Below, one piece after another: positions 1 through 6,103 of a DNA stretch of 10,361 nucleotides. Under the pieces are notes generated by a model that worked only from the letters and a program-made list of their open reading frames with translations, ran no database searches and was not told the DNA's origin. Location: positions 1 to 10,361 of the forward strand of contig JAFGQA010000337.1 of NCBI GenBank assembly GCA_016935885.1, in the 5' to 3' direction. Origin of the DNA: Phycisphaerae bacterium. Its GTDB lineage: Bacteria; Planctomycetota; Phycisphaerae; UBA1845; UTPLA1. Numbering within the stretch: the first letter of the stretch is position 1; every line of letters begins with the position of its first letter. The position numbers and the translations under genes are program-made.

Positions 1-1
1 G

Positions 2-364
2 GCGATGGCGGTCGCATTACGTCGCGCCGGCTACGAGGTCATCGAGAGCCAGGACGGCCTGGACGGGGACGGCAAGGCCCGCACGCTGCAACCGGACCTG
101 ATCATCCAGGACGTCATGGTTCCCGGGAGGAGCGGCATCGATGTGCTGGGGGACCTGAAAAAAGATCCGCTCTATCGCAAGATACCGGTCATGCTGATCA
201 CAGTCCTGACCGAGGAATCCCATCATACCGACGAGTACTGGCGCGAGCAGACCGGGGCCGCCGATTTCCTCTCAAAGCCTTTTCCTGTCGCCGAACTTGT
301 GTGGCGGGTGGCGAAGATCCTGGCAGGGAGGGGGAAGACAGGAGTAGAGGGCGGCGGTTCATGA
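2..364 (+). CDS. Stand-alone response regulator receiver protein, 5' end cut by window
   Basis: This is a CheY-like receiver domain whose N-terminus, including beta-1 and the acidic pair, lies outside the window. The reading frame begins at base 2. The ATG at base 5 is internal, because it aligns with the middle of helix 1 in the next gene. Visible hallmarks are the phospho-acceptor Asp in LIIQDVMVPG (codon 110-112), the switch Thr in MLITVLTEES and the conserved Lys in FLSKPF. After the receiver there is only a short Gly-rich tail, so no output domain is present. It would act in the cytoplasm as a phosphate acceptor from a histidine kinase. It is about 80% identical, without gaps over about 106 residues, to the first receiver of the following gene, so the two are tandem duplicates. 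The stop TGA at 362-364 lies 19 bases before the next start. The receiver call is certain; the target is unknown. Confidence 0.9.
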   Translation, partial: AMAVALRRAGYEVIESQDGLDGDGKARTLQPDLIIQDVMVPGRSGIDVLGDLKKDPLYRKIPVMLITVLTEESHHTDEYWREQTGAADFLSKPFPVAELVWRVAKILAGRGKTGVEGGGS

Positions 365-383
365 TCGCAATTCCGGGGGGCGC

Positions 384-1196
384 GTGACGGATACCGGGAC
401 AGGTCGTAAGCGGATCCTCATCATCGAGGACGACAGCGCGCTCCTGCAGATGATGGTGACGGCGTTGCAGCGGGCCGGATACGAAGTGATCCAGAGCCAG
501 GACGGGCTGGATGGGGGCGGCAAGGCCCGCACGCTGAACCCGGAACTCATCATCCAGGACGTCATGGTCCCCGGGAAGAGCGTCATCGATGTGCTGGGGG
601 ACCTGAAAAAGAATCCGCTCTATCGCAACGTACCCGTCATCCTGATTACGGTTCACACCGAGGAATCGCAGCATGCGGATGAAGGCTGGCGCGAGCAGAC
701 CGGGGCGGCCGACTTCATGGCAAAGCCTTTCCCGATGGCCGAGCTTGTGTGGCGGGTGGCGAGGATTCTGGGAGCAGGGCAGGAGACGGGCAAGGGAGCG
801 GGGGCTGCGGTCAGGATGCCGAGAATCCTGGTTGTCGAGGACGACGTTTCCCTGCGCCACGCGATCATCCTGGCGCTGCGCAAGAAAGGCTACGACGTGA
901 CCGCGACCGATCGGGGCGACGAGGCGGAGAACAAGATCAGGAGAGAACGACCCGATCTGGTCGTGCTCGACATCATGCTCCCGAACAAGAGCGGCGTGGA
1001 CGTGTGCATTGATCTCAAGACCGACCCGGAGTTGAGGCAGATTCCGATCATCCTCATGACTACCGTCACGCTGAAGTCAGAGGAACGTGCCCGCGAAATG
1101 CGCCAGCTCACCAGGGCGGACGATTTCATCGCGAAGCCGTTCGAGTTGGCCGAGTTGGTCCAGCGCATCGAGCACGTTCTGGGCCGGGACACGTAG
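384..1196 (+). CDS. Tandem double-receiver response regulator (REC-REC), no output domain
   Basis: The 270-residue product holds two complete CheY-like receivers. REC1 covers about residues 10-130: acidic residues E15/D16/D17, acceptor D59, switch T89, Lys K114. REC2 covers about 146-268: E152/D153/D154, acceptor D196, T226, K251. All catalytic positions are present in both, so both should be phosphorylatable. The GTG start at 384 follows a G-run at 375-380 and gives a short lead-in (MTDTGTGRKR) before beta-1. The linker (about 131-145, rich in Gly and Ala) corresponds to the C-terminal tail of the upstream paralogue, here without a stop codon. In-frame Met145 (816-818) sits exactly where a stand-alone REC2 would start, so the gene looks like a fusion of two receiver genes; REC2 might also be made alone, though its ribosome site is weak. 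Tandem receivers can act as phosphate relays or sinks; the role here is inferred. Confidence 0.93.
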   Translation: MTDTGTGRKRILIIEDDSALLQMMVTALQRAGYEVIQSQDGLDGGGKARTLNPELIIQDVMVPGKSVIDVLGDLKKNPLYRNVPVILITVHTEESQHADEGWREQTGAADFMAKPFPMAELVWRVARILGAGQETGKGAGAAVRMPRILVVEDDVSLRHAIILALRKKGYDVTATDRGDEAENKIRRERPDLVVLDIMLPNKSGVDVCIDLKTDPELRQIPIILMTTVTLKSEERAREMRQLTRADDFIAKPFELAELVQRIEHVLGRDT

Positions 1197-1218
1197 CCGC
1201 GCGCGTTAGCGCGTGGCT
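1195..1218 (+). terminator. GC-rich hairpin overlapping the stop of the REC-REC gene
   Basis: A 10-bp stem runs from 1195-1204 to 1209-1218 with one G-T pair and a GTTA loop (1205-1208). It begins inside the TAG stop codon. There is no T-tract after it, so it is not a canonical intrinsic terminator. It could slow or end transcription, protect the 3' end of the mRNA, or simply be one copy of a dispersed palindromic repeat. Confidence 0.45.
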
Positions 1219-1260
1219 GGGCAGGGCCGGAGCGCTACCGGCTGACGCCGGCGGCTACGG
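1199..1260. repeat. Two related small palindromic repeat units
   Basis: The unit at about 1199-1219 has the form stem-GTTA-stem followed by TGGCTGG. The unit at about 1236-1260 has CCGGC-TGAC-GCCGG followed by CGGCTACGG. Both share the plan of a short GC stem, a 4-base loop resembling (G)TTA/TGAC, and a GGCT-containing flank, so they look like diverged copies of one intergenic palindromic element. That they recur elsewhere in the genome is inference and cannot be seen here. Confidence 0.35.
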
Positions 1261-1265
1261 TGGTT

Positions 1266-1282
1266 CTCCGGGGTCTCCGGAG
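1266..1282. repeat. Short inverted repeat CTCCGG-N5-CCGGAG
   Basis: A perfect 6-bp stem (1266-1271 with 1277-1282) and a 5-base loop lie just upstream of the putative promoter. There is no following T-run. It may be a weak hairpin or a binding-site dyad; the function is unknown. Confidence 0.35.
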
Positions 1283-1289
1283 CCTCAAT

Positions 1290-1319
1290 CTGAGATTCGC
1301 TGTCTCAGCCTGAGATAAT
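1290..1319 (+). promoter_or_regulatory. Candidate sigma70 promoter with overlapping CTGAGA operator array
   Basis: CTGAGA (1290-1295, 4 of 6 to TTGACA), an 18-base spacer and GATAAT (1314-1319, 5 of 6 to TATAAT) form a plausible vegetative promoter reading toward the lipoprotein operon. The same stretch carries three half-sites: CTGAGA (1290-1295), TCTCAG (1303-1308) and CTGAGA (1310-1315). One falls on the -35, one in the spacer and one overlaps the -10. That placement suits a repressor or autoregulator binding as a dimer. The promoter and operator are both predictions from sequence only; no regulator gene is in the window. A start here would leave a leader of roughly 290 bases. Confidence 0.35.
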
Positions 1320-1381
1320 CAGGCGGGGCGCGCGCAGCGTAACCACTTCCCCATCAAGCTGTTGCACCTTCCATGGCATTG

Positions 1382-1397
1382 TGGCACGGGAACGGCA
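1382..1397 (+). promoter_or_regulatory. Partial sigma54-like promoter element
   Basis: TGGCAC (1382-1387) is a perfect -24 element. It is followed after five bases by CGGCA (1393-1397), which matches the -12 consensus TTGCA at the last three positions. The diagnostic GG-N10-GC spacing (1383-1384 to 1395-1396) is kept. The two missing T residues make it a weak candidate. It lies about 220 bases upstream of the first lipoprotein start. In a GC-rich genome such a match can occur by chance. Confidence 0.22.
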
Positions 1398-1605
1398 TTA
1401 GGGGAACGCGGCTGGCGCGAAGTGCCTCCACCCCTTTTGGGTCCAGAACATGAACTTGAGCAAGATGGTGTCGCGGATGCAGTCGCTGAGCCTGCGCCAG
1501 AAGACGTGGCTCGTCACGGGCCCGGCTCCGGGCGTGACGGCGGCTGCCTTGCACGGCGTGTCATCCGTGATCGTGTTGCGCGAGGGCCAGGCCTGGTTCA
1601 GGAAG

Positions 1606-1611
1606 AAGGAG
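1606..1611 (+). promoter_or_regulatory. Ribosome binding site AAGGAG selecting the start at 1618
   Basis: AAGGAG lies exactly six bases before ATG 1618 and directly abuts ATG 1612. Spacing therefore favours 1618. This start also places a short signal peptide and lipobox at the N-terminus, whereas the far upstream ATG at 1450 would bury them some 80 residues in. Confidence 0.65.
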
Positions 1612-1617
1612 ATGGGA

Positions 1618-2631
1618 ATGACTCGCAGCGAACAAATCGGGCTTGGGCGGCATACAGAGTTCGTTGCCTTCCTGGTCGTGTGTTGCCTGTTTCTGGGTGG
1701 CTGCGCCGAGAAGAAGGCCAAGGTCTATCACGTGGGTATCTTGTCCGGCGCAGAGCCCTTCGCCAGCATAGCAGATGGCTTCAAGACCAGAATGGCCGAA
1801 CTGGGCTACGTCGAGGGCAAGAACATCGTCTATGACCTGCAGAAAGTGAACGCCGATCCAGCCGGAGAACAGCGAGTCGCGGAGAGATTCGTGGCGGACG
1901 GGGTTGACTTGATTTTCGCGTTTCCCACTGAGCCGGCCGCAGCGGCCAAGTCAGCGACCCGGGGGACAGACATCCCTGTGGTTTTCGCCATGGCCGGCAT
2001 TGAAGGTAATGATCTGGTGAAGAGCGTGCGCGAACCTGGCGGGAACATCACCGGTGTTCGCTTCCCCAGCCCAGAGCTTACAGCCAAGCGCTTCGAGTTC
2101 TTGCGCGAGTTGGTGCCACACGTGAAGCGGGTCTACCTGATCTATGACCCCGACTACCCTACCGCCCCCTTCGCGCTTGGTGTGTTGCGTCCGGCGGCCG
2201 CGGCGTTGGCCGTGACTCTGGTGGAAGACCCCGTCCGCAATGTGGAGGAACTCCAGGTTGCTTTGGAGAAGCGAACTGAGTCGGATGACATCGGCATAGA
2301 CGCCATTCTGATCATGCCGGATATCCTCGACAATTCGCCTGACGGTTTTGGGGCTATCGTCAAGTTTGCGAACGAACACAGACTGCCTGTCGGCGGCGGC
2401 ATGGACTTCACGGCAGACCTTGGGGCTATGTTCAGTTTCGTTCCTGACAATGCTGAAATGGGCAAGCTGGCCGCGCCCCTGGCCGACAAGATTCTCAGGG
2501 GTGCTCCGGCCAGCACGCTCCCGGTGGTGACGCCCGAGTCCCATTTGCGACTCAACTACGAAGTGATCCGAGATCTTGGCCTTGACGTGAGCGAGGGCCT
2601 GCTAAGCAGAGCGGATGAGATCATTCGGTAG
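1618..2631 (+). CDS. ABC_sub_bind-family periplasmic binding lipoprotein (paralogue 1)
   Basis: The 337-residue product starts with a lipoprotein signal: a short N-region, a hydrophobic core at about residues 14-26 and lipobox LGGC with Cys29 as the expected lipidation site. The mature part matches the COG2984/PF04392 substrate-binding family: VGILSG near the start, LGYVEGKNI, a 'GVDLIFAFPTE' core, IPVVFA, the REPGGNITGV signature, AKRFEFLREL, and a C-terminal PLADKILRG and LGLDVSEGLLSRADEII. Length is usual for the family. These proteins usually bind small ligands for an ABC importer. No permease or ATPase gene is present; instead a near-copy and a Cache-domain kinase follow at 16-base and 12-base spacings, which suggests a sensory job (inference). 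The ligand cannot be predicted. Start 1618 is chosen from the AAGGAG site; 1612 is the alternative, and the frame stays open upstream to 1402. Confidence 0.9.
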   Translation: MTRSEQIGLGRHTEFVAFLVVCCLFLGGCAEKKAKVYHVGILSGAEPFASIADGFKTRMAELGYVEGKNIVYDLQKVNADPAGEQRVAERFVADGVDLIFAFPTEPAAAAKSATRGTDIPVVFAMAGIEGNDLVKSVREPGGNITGVRFPSPELTAKRFEFLRELVPHVKRVYLIYDPDYPTAPFALGVLRPAAAALAVTLVEDPVRNVEELQVALEKRTESDDIGIDAILIMPDILDNSPDGFGAIVKFANEHRLPVGGGMDFTADLGAMFSFVPDNAEMGKLAAPLADKILRGAPASTLPVVTPESHLRLNYEVIRDLGLDVSEGLLSRADEIIR

Positions 2632-2634
2632 AAC

Positions 2635-2639
2635 GGAGG
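2635..2639 (+). promoter_or_regulatory. Ribosome binding site GGAGG for second lipoprotein
   Basis: GGAGG lies 8 bases before ATG 2648 and only 2 bases before ATG 2642. The spacing favours 2648, giving an N-terminus that matches the upstream paralogue in length. It sits 3 bases after the previous stop codon, so translation of the two genes is probably coupled. Confidence 0.55.
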
Positions 2640-2647
2640 CGATGGAG

Positions 2648-3658
2648 ATGATTCCAGGCAGGCAAATGAGATTGGGGCGGCAAATCGTGATTCTGATCTC
2701 GTTTGCTGTGGCCTTGCTTTCGATCGGTTGTGGCGAAGAGAAACACAGGGCCTATCGGGTGGGCATTCTATCGGGATTGAATCTCTTCGCCGATGTAGCA
2801 GAGAGCTTCAAGGAAGAGATGACCAGGTTGGGCTATGTGGAGGGCAAGAACATCGTCTATGACCTGCAGAAGACAAACTTCGAGCCCGACAAAGAAAGGC
2901 GGATTCTCGGGAGATTCGTGGACGATGGAGTCGACCTGATTTTCGGGTTCAACACGGAAGTGGCCTTGGAGGCCAAGGCAGCCACACGGGGAACGGGCAT
3001 TCCAGTGGTCTTCGCCAATGCCTTCACAGAAGGGAACGACCTGGTAGAGTGTGTGCGCGAACCGGGCGGGAATATCACGGGCGTGCGATATCCCGGCATT
3101 GACATCGCCGTCAAGCGCCTTGAGATACTGCACGAACTTGCGCCGCACGCCAAACGAGTCTGGCTTCCATACCAGAAGAACTACCCGGCTGTGCCGCCGG
3201 AATTGGACGTTGTTCGCCCGGCCGCGGCGTCTCTAGGTGTCGCCCTGATGGAATTCCCCGCAGACTCCCTGGCGCACCTTCGGGCAGAATTGGAGCGCCG
3301 ATCCCAATCGGACGACATCGGTTTCGATGCCGTGCTGTTGATACCAGAGTCCCTTTCCACGACTAAGGCTGCCTTCGAGATAATCGCCGACTTCACGAGA
3401 GAGCGCAGAATACCGGTGGGAGGCTCCGCCATCGTAACGGAGGATTACGGAACTGTGTTCGCCGTTACGGTCGAGAGCGCTGAGATAGGCAGGCTGGCTG
3501 CGCCCTTGGCCGACAAGATCCTCAGGGGCACCGACGCAGGCACAATCCCCGTTGTGTCGCCCGAATCGGTTCTGAAGCTCAATTGCAGAGTAGCTCAAGA
3601 ACTGGGTCTCCACGTGAGCGAGGGCCTGCTGAGCCAGGCGAGTGAGATCATTCGCTGA
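2648..3658 (+). CDS. ABC_sub_bind-family periplasmic binding lipoprotein (paralogue 2)
   Basis: This 336-residue protein is a tandem paralogue of the preceding gene, collinear over its whole length. It has a hydrophobic signal at about residues 12-26 and lipobox SIGC with Cys28 as the lipidation site. It keeps the family marks VGILSG, LGYVEGKNIVYDLQK, GVDLIFGFNTE, IPVVFA, REPGGNITGVR, PLADKILRG and LGLHVSEGLLSQASEII. The pair diverges most after VKRLEIL, around residues 170-260, where the hinge and second lobe of such proteins usually contribute to ligand selection; different ligands are therefore possible (inference). It ends 12 bases before the Cache-domain kinase, whose ribosome site overlaps this stop codon. 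As no transporter membrane or ATPase subunit is seen, it may be a ligand-presenting partner of that kinase. Starts at 2642 or 2615 are possible but have worse ribosome-site spacing. Confidence 0.9.
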   Translation: MIPGRQMRLGRQIVILISFAVALLSIGCGEEKHRAYRVGILSGLNLFADVAESFKEEMTRLGYVEGKNIVYDLQKTNFEPDKERRILGRFVDDGVDLIFGFNTEVALEAKAATRGTGIPVVFANAFTEGNDLVECVREPGGNITGVRYPGIDIAVKRLEILHELAPHAKRVWLPYQKNYPAVPPELDVVRPAAASLGVALMEFPADSLAHLRAELERRSQSDDIGFDAVLLIPESLSTTKAAFEIIADFTRERRIPVGGSAIVTEDYGTVFAVTVESAEIGRLAAPLADKILRGTDAGTIPVVSPESVLKLNCRVAQELGLHVSEGLLSQASEIIR

Positions 3659-3670
3659 GGAGACAGCACG

Positions 3671-6103
3671 ATGCCGAGAGAGAAGTCCATATGGCGGATG
3701 CCGCAAACCGGACAGACGGGGCCCACGCGAGCCATGCCTGGGATCGAGACGGGGAAGCAGGGGAAATTCCGAAGTCTTGCGGCTACCTTGGCCGTTGCTT
3801 TCTTCGCATTAAGCGCGGGGATTCTCTTGGTTGCCGGCAGCTTGCAGATGTACTTCGACCTGCAAACCCAACGAAAAGCCGTTGCCGGTCAGCAGCACAT
3901 CCTTGCTCAAGAGGCCGCTGTTGCGGTTGAGAGTTTCATTCAAGAGAAACTTGCCGTGTTGAGGGCAGCCGTCACTCTTGGCGACTTGGCAAGGTCTCGC
4001 CAGGAAGAGCAGCAACTGGTCTTGGAGAAGCTACTCGGCCTTGAACCGTCCTTTCGTCAGTTGGCCCTGTTGAACGCGCAAAGACAGGTGCTGGTGGGGG
4101 TCTCTCGTCTGTCAAGCGCAGCGTCATGTCGGCCAGTAGAGCGGGTCGGGAGTGACGTGTTTCTCGACGTGAGTCGGGGAGAAACACGTATCACCTCGAT
4201 ACATGTCGATGAGCTGACCAGCGAACCCATGATAATTGCGGTCGTTCCGGTCAGGGATGTCTTCGGCGATTTCGGCGGAGTGTTGATTGCCGAGGTGAAC
4301 CTGAAGTTCATGTGGGATCTCGTGGGCAGGATGAGAATTGGAAACAAGGGTCAGGCTTATGTGGTAGACAGGCAGGGCAATCTAGTAGCTTCCAGTGATA
4401 TCAGCCGCGTTTTGAAGGGGGAGAATCTGGCCCAACTCAAAGAGGTGCACAGATTCGTGACGGGCAAGACCTCTGCGAGCGGAAGTGACGCCGACATGTC
4501 GAAGGGCATCCAAGACACCTACGTAGTAGCTACTCATGTGCCGCTCCGGACGCCTGATTGGGCGGTGGTGGTCGAATTGCCGGTCCTGGAGGCCTATGCA
4601 GGCACAGTTCAGGTAGTCAGGCTGTCTGTATTGATCGCGCTCGTGAGCCTCGTCTTGGCCGTTGCGACCGGCCTCTATCTCTCAAAGAGAATCACAAGAC
4701 CCATAGTGCACCTGAGAGACGCTGCCGTTGAAGTAGGTCGGGGCAGGCTGGGCACACAGATCGAAATCGAGAGAAACGACGAAACGGGAGAGCTGGCGAG
4801 AGCATTCAACCAGATGACTCGGGATCTGCAGGGGACGACCACTTCCATAGACAATCTCAACAAAGAAATCGCCGAACGCACGCGGGCAGAAGAGGAATAC
4901 AGAACGATTCTGCGCACTACGATCGACGGCTTCTGGCTCACCGACATGCAGGGCCGCTTCCTGGATGTGAACGATGCCTACTGTCGCCTGATAGGTTACA
5001 GCCGCGACGAACTCCTGAACATGAGCATAGCGGATGTCGAAGCGGTGGAGAGACCGGAAGAGACGGCGCAGCGCATCCGGGGGATCATGGCGACGGGTGG
5101 AGATCGCTTTGAAACTCGCCACACAGGCAAGAACGGGGGAACTGTCGATGTTGAGGTCAGCGTCAACTACAGGCAGGAAAGAGGTGGGCAGCTCTTTGTG
5201 TTCGTGCGCGACATCACCGAGCGCAAGCGGGCCGAGGCTGAGCGGGAGCGCCTGCATCGCGAGCTCCTAGACGTCTCCCGCAACGCGGGCATGGTCGAGG
5301 TCGCGACCAACGTGTTGCATAACGTGGGCAATGTGCTGAACAGCGTGAACGTCTCGGCCACCTTGACGGCGGAGCGCATTCGCGACTCGCGCGCGTCGAG
5401 CCTGGCCAGGGTGGTCGCGCTGCTCAAGGAGCACGAGGGCGACCTGGCCTCGTTCCTGACGAACGACCCGAAGGGCAGGCAACTGCCGGCGTACCTGGCG
5501 ACGCTGGCCGAACACATGGCGACCGAACAGGCGGACCTGCTGCAGGAGATGGAGTCGCTGACCCGGAACATCGAGCACATCAAGGAGATCGTCGCCGTCC
5601 AGCAGAGCTACGCCAAGGTGTCGGGCATTGTCGAGACCGTGGCCGCGCGCGACCTGGTCGAGGACGCGCTGCGCATGAACACGGCCGCGCTTGAGCGGCA
5701 CGAAGTGCGGATCGTCCGGCAGTATGCGGACGTGCCGATGCTCGAGATTGAGAAACACAAGGTGCTTCAAATTCTCGTGAACCTGATCCGCAACGCCAAG
5801 TACGCCCTGGACGGAAGCCCGAACGGGGACAAGGTGCTGACCTTGAGCATCGGCCGGAACGGCAACGGCAAGGTCAGGATCACGGTCAGCGATAACGGCG
5901 TGGGCATCCCGCCGGAGAACCTGACGCGCATCTTCGCGCACGGATTCACGACCCGCAAGGACGGCCACGGGTTCGGCCTGCACGGCGGCGCGCTGACGGC
6001 CAAGGAGATCGGCGGCGCCCTGACGGCCCAGAGCGAGGGACCAGCCAGGGGCGCGACCTTCATGCTGGAATTGCCGTGTGGAGGGAGGGAGACACGACCA
6101 TGA
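3671..6103 (+). CDS. Membrane sensor histidine kinase: dCache-HAMP-PAS-(LHNVGN) kinase core
   Basis: The 810-residue protein has a cytoplasmic tail, TM1 at about 36-57, a periplasmic region of about 255 residues typical of dCache_1 (for example 'PMIIAVVPVRDVFGDFGGVLIAE'), TM2 at about 316-337, HAMP at about 338-390, PAS at about 406-516 ending DITERKRAEAE, a dimerisation helix with H550 in LHNVGNVLNSVN, and a HATPase domain. N-box is NLIRNA (704-709), G1 DNGVG (741-745), F/G2 region HGFTTRKDGHGFGLH (757-771). The H-box is not the usual SHELRTPL form but belongs to a recognised class of kinases with LHNVGN and GHGFGLH. It should sense a periplasmic ligand, perhaps handed over by the lipoproteins, and phosphorylate the receiver of the next gene. 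Ribosome site GAGGAG (3657-3662) overlaps the upstream stop. Codon use changes sharply near 5245, between PAS and kinase core. Confidence 0.94.
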   Translation: MPREKSIWRMPQTGQTGPTRAMPGIETGKQGKFRSLAATLAVAFFALSAGILLVAGSLQMYFDLQTQRKAVAGQQHILAQEAAVAVESFIQEKLAVLRAAVTLGDLARSRQEEQQLVLEKLLGLEPSFRQLALLNAQRQVLVGVSRLSSAASCRPVERVGSDVFLDVSRGETRITSIHVDELTSEPMIIAVVPVRDVFGDFGGVLIAEVNLKFMWDLVGRMRIGNKGQAYVVDRQGNLVASSDISRVLKGENLAQLKEVHRFVTGKTSASGSDADMSKGIQDTYVVATHVPLRTPDWAVVVELPVLEAYAGTVQVVRLSVLIALVSLVLAVATGLYLSKRITRPIVHLRDAAVEVGRGRLGTQIEIERNDETGELARAFNQMTRDLQGTTTSIDNLNKEIAERTRAEEEYRTILRTTIDGFWLTDMQGRFLDVNDAYCRLIGYSRDELLNMSIADVEAVERPEETAQRIRGIMATGGDRFETRHTGKNGGTVDVEVSVNYRQERGGQLFVFVRDITERKRAEAERERLHRELLDVSRNAGMVEVATNVLHNVGNVLNSVNVSATLTAERIRDSRASSLARVVALLKEHEGDLASFLTNDPKGRQLPAYLATLAEHMATEQADLLQEMESLTRNIEHIKEIVAVQQSYAKVSGIVETVAARDLVEDALRMNTAALERHEVRIVRQYADVPMLEIEKHKVLQILVNLIRNAKYALDGSPNGDKVLTLSIGRNGNGKVRITVSDNGVGIPPENLTRIFAHGFTTRKDGHGFGLHGGALTAKEIGGALTAQSEGPARGATFMLELPCGGRETRP

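Larger units (their letters stand above)
1197..1617. other. Intergenic region between receiver pair and sensory operon
   Basis: About 420 bases lack an assignable gene. From left to right they hold a strong hairpin at the stop codon, a related GC-rich repeat (about 1231-1260), a 6-bp hairpin CTCCGG/CCGGAG at 1266-1282, a triple CTGAGA half-site array (1290-1315) overlapping a sigma70-like promoter, a partial sigma54-like site (1382-1397), and then an open frame (1402-1611) continuous with the lipoprotein gene. That open frame has strong G/C preference at the third position, but I recognise nothing in its translation. The region is the natural control region for the operon downstream. Confidence 0.6.

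Noticed and set aside
198..860. 220-codon minus-strand frame opposite the receivers
   Set aside because: It is antisense to two receiver domains with intact motifs; the apparent repeats in it only mirror the receiver duplication.
1303..1315. TCTCAG-C-CTGAGA as an RNA hairpin
   Set aside because: A one-base loop cannot form a hairpin; the symmetry fits a DNA-binding dyad better.
1450..1617. ATG 1450 as the start of the first lipoprotein
   Set aside because: There is no ribosome site before 1450, and it would place the signal peptide and lipobox about 80 residues inside the protein. Start 1618 has AAGGAG at ideal spacing.
1398..1721. 107-codon minus-strand frame as a gene or transposase fragment
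   Set aside because: No recognisable motif, and it runs into the lipoprotein signal sequence. It is kept only as part of the unexplained open-frame finding.
1618..3658. A complete ABC importer
   Set aside because: Only substrate-binding proteins are present; no Walker-motif ATPase or multi-spanning permease is encoded in the window.
6076..6099. GTG 6076 as start of the hybrid kinase gene
   Set aside because: The codons after it form the purine-rich ribosome site for ATG 6100, which makes the classic ATGA overlap with the upstream stop.
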